Part shown: piece by piece, positions 44,769 through 54,112 of the stretch | Position numbering within the stretch: position 1 is the first letter of the stretch | Layout: each line of letters begins with the position of its first letter | From: an uncultured Bacteroidales bacterium | Lineage (GTDB): Bacteria > Bacteroidota > Bacteroidia > Bacteroidales > Bacteroidaceae | Reading direction: 5' to 3' | Length of the DNA stretch: 64,000 nt | Assembly (NCBI GenBank): GCA_902788865.1 | Contig: CADALZ010000004.1 | Location: forward strand, 1-64,000 | Position numbers and translations under genes: made by a program | The notes under the pieces: generated by a model | The model's input: the letters and a program-made list of their open reading frames with translations, nothing else | Databases searched by the model: none | What the model was told of the DNA's origin: nothing

Positions 44769-47700
44769 TTACGTTCTTTTAGGTCCTTGATTCCTATTCA
44801 CCTTGGCATATTTTGAAGGACTTAACCCAAAATGCTTAATGAATGAACTCCAGAAATACGATTGAGATCTGAATCCTACTGCTTCAGACACCTCATATAT
44901 CTTCATATCTGTTGTCAACAATAGTTCCGCAGCCTTTTTCAGGCGAGCGATTCTAACCAAATCATTAGGAGATGTATTAGAGATAGCATTTACTCTTCTA
45001 TAAAAAGAAGCACGGCTCATATTCATATAGTCTGCCAAAGAGTTTACACTTAAGTCCACATCATCCAAATGTTCATTGATAACATTATTCAAAGAATCCA
45101 AGAAGCCCTCATCTTCTTTGGATACATTTACTGCTTTCATATTAGCAAAAGGAGACTTGAAATAAAACTTCCGGATACTTTCTCTATTTGCTATTAAATT
45201 AGATGCTTGAGCCAGCAGGACATCAGCCGAGAAAGGCTTATCTATATAGGCATCAGCCCCCATCTCAATTCCTTTTAGTCTCTCTGGAATTGAAGACTTT
45301 GCCGTTAGTAAAATGACTGGAATATGACAAATATTTTCATCTGATTTAATCGCTTTAAGCAATTCATACCCATCCATAATTGGCATTAAAACATCACTAA
45401 TAACCAAATGGACACTTTGCCCTTTTATGATTTCCATAGCTTGCTTGCCATCTTGAGCTATTTGAACATTATAAAGAGGTGCAAGCAAAGAAACGATATA
45501 CAGCCCCATTTCCTTATCATCTTCAACCACCAGAGCTGTATATAGTTTAGTGCCTTCCCCTTCCTTTTCTAAACTACCTATTTGCACCGGCTCCTCCACT
45601 TCTCCTGCCTTATCATCTGATAAAACATTTTCTTGATGTAAGGGCAGAATTACCCTAAATGTCGTTTTTACATCATTAGATTCTATGAGCTGAATACTTC
45701 CATTATGAAGAGTGACAAGGAATTTAGTCAACGAAAGTCCTAACCCCGTTCCTTGCACATGAGATGCTTCTTCATTCCGATAAAATGGTTCAAATATCTT
45801 GTCATAATCCTCTGATGGGATATGAATACCATCGTTTGAAACATCTATGTAGAAGACATCTTCCTTTTCGATTTTTGAGAGACAGACAGAAACCATGTGT
45901 TCACCATATTTCACTGCATTGGACAAGAGATTGAACAATATTTTTCCAAATGCCTCCCTATCAACATCAGCATATAGTGAACCCTCTGGCAAAGAAATGT
46001 TCAATTGCCGTCCTTCACTTTCCATGGTATCGTGAAATAACTCAATAACAGAAGAAAGCAATGCAGATACATCTTCATGGCGGAAACACAATTGGCTCCC
46101 ACCTTGATTCTCCGCTGATCTGAAGTTTAGCAGTTGATTCACAAGATTTAACAAACGGTCTACATTCCTATCCATCATAAGAAGAGACTTATATCCTCTA
46201 TCACAAATCTTAGCATATTTTATTAGATGCTCGAGAGGAGTCTTTACCAGAGTGACAGGAGTTCTTATCTCGTGCGCAATATTATAAAAGAAGTTAATTT
46301 TTGTTTGATACAACTCTTTTTCTTTTTCTATCTCGTAATCTTTCAATTGTTGCTGTAACTTCAACTTCTGTTTTTTCCTATATCTTTGAATCTGTATGAA
46401 AGCAAAACCTAAGATTACTATGCTATAAAGAATATAGGCCAAATTTGAACTCCACCATGGCGATTGTATCCTAAGCTTAATTCTTAAAGGGGTTTCTGTC
46501 ACATCCTCTCCATTATTATCTAACACCTTGATCGTTAATAAATAACTTCCAGGTGCCAATCCAATAAATGAAATCATATTCGAATGAACATCCGTCCACC
46601 CATTTTTATTTAATTGATAAGCAAATCGCATCGCACCTAAACGCTGATAGCTCAATGTAGAAAGATAAATATCGAATGTGTTCTGAAAATAATCCAAACT
46701 CACTTCTTGCCCTATACTATGAGAAGCAAGAGTTTCTACTATGTTCTTTTTCCTATCATAATAATCTATTGACGTTACATATACATGTGTCTTGTTAGGC
46801 TGCATAAAGAAACTCTCTGGACTGAGCCTAACCACCCCCATATTCGTTCCAAAATACAATTCGCCCTCGCTATCCTTAAGAGCTGCTCTATAATTAAATT
46901 GCTTGGTTAGCAATCCATGTGCATCATTATATACAATGACCTTACCATCGTTAATACCCACACAAACTAATCCGCTCATACTACTAATCCAAACTTTATC
47001 ATTGTTATCTGCAACAATTCTCAGTAATTGATTAGCAGGTATTTCCAATCCTGTCATCTTAATGCTCTGTTTCTTCTCCCTGTCATATTTCACTATCCCA
47101 GCCCTACGGAACAAATACCATGCATTACCTTGGCAGTCATTGGTCATATCTATAACAAAATCATTATTTAACTCATCTGAATTAAATGAATATTGATTCG
47201 AGAATCTGTTTTGTCCCGATTTCAGATCATTTAAGTTGCAATAAAAGCCTGCATACCAAACCCTACCATCTATTGAATCTTCTTTTATAGTATAATATTG
47301 ATTGCCGGATATTGGTTCCTGAATAAAGACAAACTCATCTTGATCCTCAATATATTTAAACAATCCATTTGCCGTTGCAACAAGCAATGTGCCATCGGAC
47401 AATGTTTGAAGAGCATACATGTGGTTATTCACCATTGCTTCTCGAGTCCCAAGTACATAGCTTTTTAACTTCTCACCTTTTAAATTGTAAGATTCTAATC
47501 CATGTATGTAATAACAAATCCACAATTTATTGTCGTGAATAGTTATGCTACAGATATCAAGATAAGGTAGATTCGTATAATTAACAAACTCTCCCGTGGA
47601 TTTGTCTAATACCGAAATGCCATTATCCTCCGAGGCTACCCATATGTTTCCATAGTTATCTTGTCTAATATCGCAGATCACAGAGCATGCTATACTCCCA

Positions 47701-48719
47701 TCATTATCCGAAGGATATAAGATATCAAATTGTTGTGAAGAATAGTAACTGATTCCATTTTGATGGCTGCCCATCCAAATATTGCCTTCATTATCTTGGA
47801 AAAGGTTACGAACGCCCTGACTCTGAAGAGAATAGCTATTAGAAGAACTATAAGTTATTTCTGAATATTCATTTCTCTTAATATCATATATAATAACTCC
47901 CATATTGGTACCTATCCATATAATATCTTCAGAAACTTCAATAATATCATTAATTAGAATAGAGCGGCCATAATGCTTTTGAATGTTTATATCTTCATAC
48001 GATTTCGTTTTTGTATGAAAGATCTTTACATCATCTTTCTCATATGCCACATATATCTTATCTGAATAATCTGAAGGAACAAGTCTGTAAAGTTTATGAG
48101 ACAATTCCTTTTCATTTCCTTTAAATAGATAATAACTCTTTTTCTTTCCTGAAACTCTATCCAATGATAAAAGATTGCCAAAATAATCACATAGCCATAA
48201 TTGATTATTCCTATCAATACAAAAATCGGTATAGCCTAATGAAGAATCAGATGTATATGATTCCAGATACTCAAACTCTGGACCATAGCTTCTGATTACC
48301 CCATTCATATCAATAGTCCACAAATAATTATCTTGGTCAAATTTGCACAAAGAAACATTCTCACTTTCTACTCTCAGGCTATCAAATGCTTTGAAGTTAT
48401 CATGTTCTCTGTCATATACAAATAGCCCATTGGTTGTTGCCAGAAACAAGTTTCCATTGTTGTCCGAAGACATACTTCTTATCCTAACATTATCAATATT
48501 ACCCCCATAAGTTTTAAACTGATATCCATCAAAGCGATTCACACCCAGTCTTGTGCCTATCCAGATGTACCCCTGTTGGTCTTGGTGAATAGCAGTGACA
48601 TAATTATCCACCAATCCATTGTTCATATTATAATGCTTCAGAATTGGGTTGATAACTTTTGCTTCTAATTGACAAAAGAAGAAAAGTAAGATAATACAGA
48701 TTCCTTTCTTTAATTTCAT
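44769..48719 (-). CDS. Hybrid two-component system regulator (HTCS)
   Basis: 1316 residues. Signal peptide (1-20), periplasmic beta-propeller sensor (about 25-690; repeats such as GYIWIGTRLGVNRFDG), Y_Y_Y domain (690-750), transmembrane helix (757-780), histidine kinase with IAHEIRTP (H about 814), ATPase with NLLSNAVKYG and GTGLGLSL, receiver with the aspartate in VISDVLMPIMDG (about 1108), and C-terminal AraC-type HTH (1220-1310). All catalytic residues are present. Such proteins bind a sugar in the periplasm and switch on the adjacent SusC/SusD locus, so this is the likely activator of the genes upstream of it. Confidence 0.95.
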   Translation of the reverse strand: MKLKKGICIILLFFFCQLEAKVINPILKHYNMNNGLVDNYVTAIHQDQQGYIWIGTRLGVNRFDGYQFKTYGGNIDNVRIRSMSSDNNGNLFLATTNGLFVYDREHDNFKAFDSLRVESENVSLCKFDQDNYLWTIDMNGVIRSYGPEFEYLESYTSDSSLGYTDFCIDRNNQLWLCDYFGNLLSLDRVSGKKKSYYLFKGNEKELSHKLYRLVPSDYSDKIYVAYEKDDVKIFHTKTKSYEDINIQKHYGRSILINDIIEVSEDIIWIGTNMGVIIYDIKRNEYSEITYSSSNSYSLQSQGVRNLFQDNEGNIWMGSHQNGISYYSSQQFDILYPSDNDGSIACSVICDIRQDNYGNIWVASEDNGISVLDKSTGEFVNYTNLPYLDICSITIHDNKLWICYYIHGLESYNLKGEKLKSYVLGTREAMVNNHMYALQTLSDGTLLVATANGLFKYIEDQDEFVFIQEPISGNQYYTIKEDSIDGRVWYAGFYCNLNDLKSGQNRFSNQYSFNSDELNNDFVIDMTNDCQGNAWYLFRRAGIVKYDREKKQSIKMTGLEIPANQLLRIVADNNDKVWISSMSGLVCVGINDGKVIVYNDAHGLLTKQFNYRAALKDSEGELYFGTNMGVVRLSPESFFMQPNKTHVYVTSIDYYDRKKNIVETLASHSIGQEVSLDYFQNTFDIYLSTLSYQRLGAMRFAYQLNKNGWTDVHSNMISFIGLAPGSYLLTIKVLDNNGEDVTETPLRIKLRIQSPWWSSNLAYILYSIVILGFAFIQIQRYRKKQKLKLQQQLKDYEIEKEKELYQTKINFFYNIAHEIRTPVTLVKTPLEHLIKYAKICDRGYKSLLMMDRNVDRLLNLVNQLLNFRSAENQGGSQLCFRHEDVSALLSSVIELFHDTMESEGRQLNISLPEGSLYADVDREAFGKILFNLLSNAVKYGEHMVSVCLSKIEKEDVFYIDVSNDGIHIPSEDYDKIFEPFYRNEEASHVQGTGLGLSLTKFLVTLHNGSIQLIESNDVKTTFRVILPLHQENVLSDDKAGEVEEPVQIGSLEKEGEGTKLYTALVVEDDKEMGLYIVSLLAPLYNVQIAQDGKQAMEIIKGQSVHLVISDVLMPIMDGYELLKAIKSDENICHIPVILLTAKSSIPERLKGIEMGADAYIDKPFSADVLLAQASNLIANRESIRKFYFKSPFANMKAVNVSKEDEGFLDSLNNVINEHLDDVDLSVNSLADYMNMSRASFYRRVNAISNTSPNDLVRIARLKKAAELLLTTDMKIYEVSEAVGFRSQSYFWSSFIKHFGLSPSKYAKVNRNQGPKRT

Positions 48720-48766
48720 TTCATTTTCTATTAGGGTGTGAGCTAAAGGATAGGACAGAAGAATAT

Positions 48767-49459
48767 TTAACGCTGTACAAATCGCTCTTCAACCACTCGC
48801 CAGTCTATAATATTCCATAAAGCCTTCACATGACTTGCCCTTAGATTCTGATAATCTAGGTAGTAAGCATGCTCCCACACATCAAAGCCGAGCAAAAGGG
48901 TTAATCCTTCACGTAATGGATTGGTGCCATTTGGGCACTTATTTATTGATAAGTTTGCCTTCTCATCTGTAGCCAGCCATACCCATCCTGAACCAAATAA
49001 CGAGGTTGATGCAGCATTCATTTCTTCTTGCAACTTCTCAAAAGTTGAGAAACGAGATTCTATGGCTTTCTCCAGCTCACCTGTAGGTTTTTCTTGCCTT
49101 CTATCAACAGGTGCAAATTGTTGGAAATAAAGATTATGGTTCAATACCTGACCTGCATTATTGAACAATGGCCCCTCTTCTGCCTTAAGAAAAATATCTT
49201 CTACAGGCATCGTTTCCATCTCAGTATTAGCTATTAAGTCTTTCAACGTATTGACATAGCTCTGCAAATGTTTACCATAATGGTAATTCATCGTATTCTC
49301 GCTAATATAAGGAGACAACGCCCCCATAGCATAATTCAGTGACATTACTTCTACTTTCATTTTTCTTTTTTCTATTGGTTTACACATTATTTCCTGACTC
49401 GCCACAAGCATGGCACTACCCATGGCAAAAGTATGTTTTATAAAAGTTCTTCTTCTCAT
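48767..49459 (-). CDS. sodB: Fe/Mn superoxide dismutase with twin-arginine-like signal
   Basis: 230 residues. The first 26 or so (MRRRTFIKHTFAMGSAM, then ASQEIMC) form an export signal resembling Tat. The mature part has all four metal ligands: histidine in NYHYGKHLQSYVN, histidine in VLNHNLYFQ, and aspartate plus histidine in GFDVWEHAYYLDY. The second-sphere glutamine in NNAGQVLNH is also present. It converts superoxide to peroxide and oxygen, here in the envelope. It lies 47 bp upstream of the HTCS gene and 23 bp downstream of a ROK gene, inside the sugar locus, which is unusual. Confidence 0.92.
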   Translation of the reverse strand: MRRRTFIKHTFAMGSAMLVASQEIMCKPIEKRKMKVEVMSLNYAMGALSPYISENTMNYHYGKHLQSYVNTLKDLIANTEMETMPVEDIFLKAEEGPLFNNAGQVLNHNLYFQQFAPVDRRQEKPTGELEKAIESRFSTFEKLQEEMNAASTSLFGSGWVWLATDEKANLSINKCPNGTNPLREGLTLLLGFDVWEHAYYLDYQNLRASHVKALWNIIDWRVVEERFVQR

Positions 49460-49482
49460 AATCCCTTTGCTTTAATTATTTT

Positions 49483-50403
49483 TTAATAATCCGTCGTTTC
49501 ATCTTGAAGGGCAGCCCCAATCAATGGGGCATCATTGCCCAAGACAGAACGAATTATCTCCACCTTATGAGCTATGGCTGGATAGGCATGTGTCCTCACA
49601 AATTCACGTAGTGGATTCAAAAGTAGTTCATCTGGGACATCGTTGATCCAACCAATGATGGCTATAAGTTCTAAGCTCAAAAGATTCACAAGGTTTACAA
49701 TGCCAATCCCCAACTTCTCAACCACTTGATTTGTTATTCTTAGAGCCTTGTCATCCCCTTGCTGTGCAAGGATATATATGTCTTTCAACTTCAAGCCCTC
49801 CTTTATCTCTTCGCCTGCTTTCTCTATAGCTTTCTTTCCACAATAGGTCTCAAGGCATCCTCTACGTCCGCAATTACATTGAGGACCATCTACATCAATA
49901 AGTTGATGGCCAAACTCTCCAGCCGTGTTAAACGGGCCATGATACAGAAGCCCATTTATCACAATTCCACAACCAATGCCAACATCCAACTTTATTAAAG
50001 CAAAATTGTTATGGTTCTCTCCCCTCCCCGCATTATACTCTCCCCAGGCAGCTACCCTTGAGTCTTGTCCTATATAGATAGGGCAGTCAAAGGCTTGTTC
50101 CAAAATCTGTTTGACTTCAAAATTAGTAAAAAACATGTTAGGAGCAAAAACTATTATTCCTTTTTTAGAATCTACAGTACCTGGGAATCCTAATCCAACA
50201 GACTCAATTTCATGAATCGATAAGTTTATATCATTTATGAAAAGATATATACTTTCTATTATCGCATCTATAAAACTCACTCCATCACCAATCGTTCGAC
50301 TCAAATTAACTGTTTTCTTCTTGATAATCTTCCCCTTGTCTGTTATAGCCCCTATAGTAATATTAGGACTACCGACATCCACTCCTATGTATACATTATC
50401 CAT
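49483..50403 (-). CDS. ROK family protein with degraded ATP site (paralog of 58349-59275)
   Basis: 306 residues. It is closely similar to the second ROK gene in this block. It keeps the ROK zinc site (HQLIDVDGPQCNCGRRGC), the LETYCG motif and the catalytic-type aspartate in IGQDSRVAAWGE. However, DVGGTT has become DVGSPN, IGTGIGCG has become LDVGIGCG, KLGTGIVN has become KLGIGIVN, and SGGIS has become IGWIN. All four are nucleotide-binding positions. It may be an inactive kinase with a sugar-sensing or partner role, or an enzyme with altered donor use. It lies between the DUF1080 and SOD genes. Confidence 0.88.
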   Translation of the reverse strand: MDNVYIGVDVGSPNITIGAITDKGKIIKKKTVNLSRTIGDGVSFIDAIIESIYLFINDINLSIHEIESVGLGFPGTVDSKKGIIVFAPNMFFTNFEVKQILEQAFDCPIYIGQDSRVAAWGEYNAGRGENHNNFALIKLDVGIGCGIVINGLLYHGPFNTAGEFGHQLIDVDGPQCNCGRRGCLETYCGKKAIEKAGEEIKEGLKLKDIYILAQQGDDKALRITNQVVEKLGIGIVNLVNLLSLELIAIIGWINDVPDELLLNPLREFVRTHAYPAIAHKVEIIRSVLGNDAPLIGAALQDETTDY

Positions 50404-50460
50404 AACTTATAAATTAGTTAGACTTTTTAACGCCATATACGTTACTACTTAAAATCTTTT

Positions 50461-51366
50461 TCATTCAAAATAAGGAAGATACTCTGCAGGCATCTCTTTG
50501 ATTTCCTTTATCTGAATGCCTTTATAGTAAACTTCACCAGATTCGCTCTGAAGCTGAATCTTGCCTTCCGTTAGTGGGATTTCTTTTCCTTCTTGTACAT
50601 AACGTAAGTTCTTCAATGCCATCGCCACCTTACCATTTACGATATGTAAACTCTGGTTTTCATAACAAATCAAGTCTATCTGAGTCCATTGGTCATTAGG
50701 ACTATTATAATCTGGGGCAAATGCTCTTGATACAGTAGTCCATTCTCCCTGTGGATCATAGAGGTAAAAAGGACGTGTCGCCTCAATAGTACGCTCTGTA
50801 GGCATCTCATTCGTATTAGGGGCAATTCGAATATCTGCACGAGTACCCGCAATGCTCCAATAGTCGCCAGTATTACCTTCATCAGTACCACTTTCCATCA
50901 TTTGAAATTCAAAACTACGCATCCATGCCTTCCAATAATCAACACCTGGTTCACCGATAGAGTGATACAACAAACCCGAATCCTCTGCTTTATCCAGACG
51001 AGGTTCCCACTTTTGTGTACCAAATTTCATTTGTAAACGCAAATGATAATTACGGAAGCTTTGGTTACTTATCACACAACCATAAGTGACTCCACGCATA
51101 TGGATCACTGGTTCGCCATTCTCTTCCTCCATTGTAACCATGTTGTAAAGATTCTTGTCATAACCAATAAAAGGCAAAGCGTTGCCTTTTGCATCGGTAG
51201 GAGCTTGTCCACGATAACCATTAGACAATTGATAGCTCTGCCAGATACGCCACTGGGAGAGATTCATATCAAGCAAGTCTCTCCAACCGTCGTCATCCTT
51301 ATTAAAAGTACAAGATGCCATAATGGTAAGCAGGCACATGCAAATGATATTAAAAAGCTGAGTCAT
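50461..51366 (-). CDS. DUF1080 (3-keto-glycoside hydrolase-like) lipoprotein
   Basis: 301 residues. A lipobox ends at the cysteine of LTIMASC (near 19). A single DUF1080 domain fills the rest, opening with WRDLLDMNLSQWRIW and containing QMKFGTQKWEPRLDKAEDSG (the usual strand-rich core). As a surface or periplasmic lipoprotein it would cleave a glycosidic bond next to a 3-keto sugar. It is the only candidate glycan-cleaving enzyme in this minus-strand block. It shares the locus with AlsE-like and ROK genes at 55-57 bp spacing. Confidence 0.85.
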   Translation of the reverse strand: MTQLFNIICMCLLTIMASCTFNKDDDGWRDLLDMNLSQWRIWQSYQLSNGYRGQAPTDAKGNALPFIGYDKNLYNMVTMEEENGEPVIHMRGVTYGCVISNQSFRNYHLRLQMKFGTQKWEPRLDKAEDSGLLYHSIGEPGVDYWKAWMRSFEFQMMESGTDEGNTGDYWSIAGTRADIRIAPNTNEMPTERTIEATRPFYLYDPQGEWTTVSRAFAPDYNSPNDQWTQIDLICYENQSLHIVNGKVAMALKNLRYVQEGKEIPLTEGKIQLQSESGEVYYKGIQIKEIKEMPAEYLPYFE

Positions 51367-51421
51367 AATTCCTCATTATTAATATAGTTGGAACACGTAA
51401 TTCATATCATCTTTATAGTAT

Positions 51422-52090
51422 TCAATATAACGTCCTAACTAGCTTAACAGAATCAGCTATAGGGATTCCTTTTCTGAAGATGCTTGAAGTTCCTCCAACC
51501 AGAACAGTTGCCCCCGCATCCACCATCTTAGGAATATTCTCTATACTCACATTCCCATCTACTATAATATCCATATTCTGTTTGCCATTCTTATCTAAAA
51601 AAGATCTAGTATCTTTAAGCTTTTTTAGCATAGCTGGAATGAGTTTCTGACCTGCAAAACCAGGATTTATCATCATCAGAGTAACCACATCCAAGTCATC
51701 CAACAAATAGTCTAAGACAGATATGGGTGTTGAAGGATTCAAGGCTACACCAGCTTTCATGCCATTCTGATGAATTAATGAAAGAGTGCGCTGCACGTGG
51801 GGCGTTGCTTCATAGTGTATTGACATACATTCTGCCCCTGCCTCGGCAATTCTCTCAACGTATCTCTCTGGATCATTCACCATCAGATGGCATTCCATCG
51901 GTATCTTGTTCCGCTTTTTGATGGCCTTCATCAAGTCGATGTTTAGACAAAAATTGGGAACAAACATTCCGTCCATTATATCTATATGAAGATACTCCAC
52001 TCCTGCTTCTTCAAGCTGAAGAATATCATCTTCGATATTCAATAAATCGGCACATGCCAAAGAGGCACTGATTTTAATTGTTCTTTTCAT
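51422..52090 (-). CDS. AlsE-like allulose-6-phosphate (or ribulose-phosphate) 3-epimerase
   Basis: 222 residues, a TIM-barrel D-ribulose-5-phosphate 3-epimerase superfamily protein. Metal residues are in YLHIDIMDGMFVPN, ECHLMVNDP and IIVDGNVS. The phosphate and lid loops read INPGFAGQKLIPAML and VGGTSSIF. From memory, E. coli AlsE has the GFAGQ and GTSxxF forms, while pentose epimerases have GFGGQ and GSxxF. This favours D-allulose-6-P to D-fructose-6-P. ATG at 52090 is chosen; a TTG five codons upstream overlaps the -7-like TATATTTG (52103-52110 reversed). Confidence 0.82.
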   Translation of the reverse strand: MKRTIKISASLACADLLNIEDDILQLEEAGVEYLHIDIMDGMFVPNFCLNIDLMKAIKKRNKIPMECHLMVNDPERYVERIAEAGAECMSIHYEATPHVQRTLSLIHQNGMKAGVALNPSTPISVLDYLLDDLDVVTLMMINPGFAGQKLIPAMLKKLKDTRSFLDKNGKQNMDIIVDGNVSIENIPKMVDAGATVLVGGTSSIFRKGIPIADSVKLVRTLY

Positions 52091-52208
52091 AACTATTGTG
52101 CACAAATATATGTATTTAACAGAAACCTTACTTTATAAAATTGTTTCATAAACATTCGAATTTGTATCATGATATGAAACAACAGAGAATAATCAACATA
52201 TTAAGATG

Positions 52209-52243
52209 AAAAAACAGTGCCCCCTTTTCACAAAGGGGGACAC
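52209..52243 (-). terminator. Terminator between susD and the AlsE-like gene
   Basis: On the minus strand GTGTCCCCCTTT pairs with AAAGGGGGCAC, followed by TGTTTTTTC. It ends or attenuates the SusC/SusD transcript before the AlsE-like gene, which then has its own start region. Confidence 0.85.
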
Positions 52244-52324
52244 TAACATACCTATTGAAAATGTATTCAATATATTAACAATCTTTTGAAAAAACATTAT
52301 TTAAGAATCTATGAGTTTTCATTT

Positions 52325-54088
52325 TTACCATCCTGGATTCTGCTTCAATGGTCCACCAACGATCTCACCACTCAACAATATTTCGTTTTGTGGAAATGGC
52401 AAAAGCTCATGTTTGCCAGCCTTAAAACCATATCCGCTTTCATTGATAGGATTTTTGCTAAGTCCAAGCTGATAGGTCTCACCACCTTGGGTGGCAGTAC
52501 CTTCATCCGTAGAATCTAAAGCCACCAAATTGCCTGCTGCATCATAAGTAGCACCTGCCGTATACGCGGTATAGTAGCTTACCGTGCCACCCTGATTACC
52601 CAAGAACTCAGGGGCCAGTCCCCAGCGAATAAGATCATAACCACGGACTCCTTCATTATACAATTCACAACGTTTCTCCTGCTGGATGTCAGACAAGGTA
52701 ACACCTGCCATATCTGGCAACTCTGCTCTACGACGGACGATATTCATATACTCATCTGCCTTAGCTTGATTTCCCACCATCAAATTAGCTTCTGCTGCAA
52801 GCAATAATACTTCTGCATATCTCATCATTGGGTAGTTCTTCTCTGTCTGATGCATTGTCTTACAGTCCTTGTCTTCATATCTGAAGAATTTCATGTCAAA
52901 CACACCTTCACATGCATATATGGTATATACACCATCCTTTACACCTACTCCCATATTATTTACAATCTGGTCGTAAGTTCTGATACTTCCATAAGTTCTT
53001 GGGTTGTTCTCACCAGACCATGCCACCATGGCATCGTATGCAGCCTTACGAGGAGTAAGGAAATTACTAGAACGGTTACATGGAATCTCTTTTCCATAAG
53101 CAGTCATAGAAGAGCTATCCCATCCAATCATGAACATTTCAAAGAAGTTGGTCATATTGACACTTGTATTAGAAGTATTCCACATATGATTAAACTCAAA
53201 CATATTCTCTGGACACCAATTTGTAGCAGTCCTCAAGAGATCAACAAAAGGACCTGTATACAATTCATACATGCCACTATTAATTACCTTATCAAATGCC
53301 TCAACAGCATTCTTCCAATAAGGTGAACTCTTACTTGCAGCCACTGCAGCAATAGCATCATTGCCACCCTTAGCACCACCTGCCAAAGAATAGGTCATGA
53401 ATACATAAGCCTTACCCAATAATGCCTGCGCATATCCTTCAGTTACAGTAGCAATCTTATCATATTTAGACTGTTTCTTTTCTAGTCCACCAGAATTGAT
53501 TGCATCTGTCAGGTCTGAGGTAACCAAATTCCAAAGTTCTTGAGGGTCACCATTAGGCTGTTTATATTCATCTGGTGTCAGACAGTGGTCAACCAATGGA
53601 GGTGTTCCCCAAAGAGAGATTAATTCCATGTATGCCCATGCACGCCATACCTTGGCTTGAGCTACTGCGCTTTTCTTAGTAAATGTATTCGAATTATCTC
53701 CATTAAAATTATCAATAATCAAGTTGCATCTATATACCAAATTGTATAAATTCTGGAAATAAGTCAGAATATAGTTATTCTGGGCCTCAAATGTAAACTC
53801 ATTCAATGCTTCATACATCGGCTGGTCATTCCGTTTCTGTCCACCTGCAAAAACATCATCACTTAAATTGTTTTTAAGCATTGGATATACTCCAAGACCA
53901 GAGTGGTATAACGAAGTAAATGCATACTGATAGATAATGGCTAACGCCTCTTCTGCATCTTGATCTGTTTTGTAATACTGGTCGGTAGGCATGACACCAT
54001 GACGATTAATATCCAGCAAATCTTCATTGCATGCAGTCAACCCTATGAGAACTGCTAATAAACATGTAATATAATATTTTGTTTTCAT
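52325..54088 (-). CDS. SusD-like outer-membrane lipoprotein
   Basis: 587 residues (RagB/SusD family). Lipobox LIGLTAC (cysteine near 20), followed by NEDLLDINRHG. N-terminal TPR-like helices carry AKVWRAWAYMELISLWGTPP (typical RAWAYFxLxxxWG pattern), and the C-terminal half has MMRYAEVLLLAAEANLM and a GYDLIRWG motif. It binds the substrate at the cell surface as the lid of the SusC transporter, whose gene is 24 bp upstream. Confidence 0.95.
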   Translation of the reverse strand: MKTKYYITCLLAVLIGLTACNEDLLDINRHGVMPTDQYYKTDQDAEEALAIIYQYAFTSLYHSGLGVYPMLKNNLSDDVFAGGQKRNDQPMYEALNEFTFEAQNNYILTYFQNLYNLVYRCNLIIDNFNGDNSNTFTKKSAVAQAKVWRAWAYMELISLWGTPPLVDHCLTPDEYKQPNGDPQELWNLVTSDLTDAINSGGLEKKQSKYDKIATVTEGYAQALLGKAYVFMTYSLAGGAKGGNDAIAAVAASKSSPYWKNAVEAFDKVINSGMYELYTGPFVDLLRTATNWCPENMFEFNHMWNTSNTSVNMTNFFEMFMIGWDSSSMTAYGKEIPCNRSSNFLTPRKAAYDAMVAWSGENNPRTYGSIRTYDQIVNNMGVGVKDGVYTIYACEGVFDMKFFRYEDKDCKTMHQTEKNYPMMRYAEVLLLAAEANLMVGNQAKADEYMNIVRRRAELPDMAGVTLSDIQQEKRCELYNEGVRGYDLIRWGLAPEFLGNQGGTVSYYTAYTAGATYDAAGNLVALDSTDEGTATQGGETYQLGLSKNPINESGYGFKAGKHELLPFPQNEILLSGEIVGGPLKQNPGW

Positions 54089-54112
54089 ATAATTTCAATT
54101 TATACAAGTTAA

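Noticed and set aside
51422-52090. Plain ribulose-5-phosphate 3-epimerase as the firm call
   Set aside because: The loops GFAGQ and GTSxxF and the ROK/RpiB neighbours favour the AlsE type; the pentose role is kept only as an alternative.
52091-52105. TTG start for the AlsE-like gene
   Set aside because: The extra codons overlap a likely -7 box, and the family N-terminus begins at the ATG.
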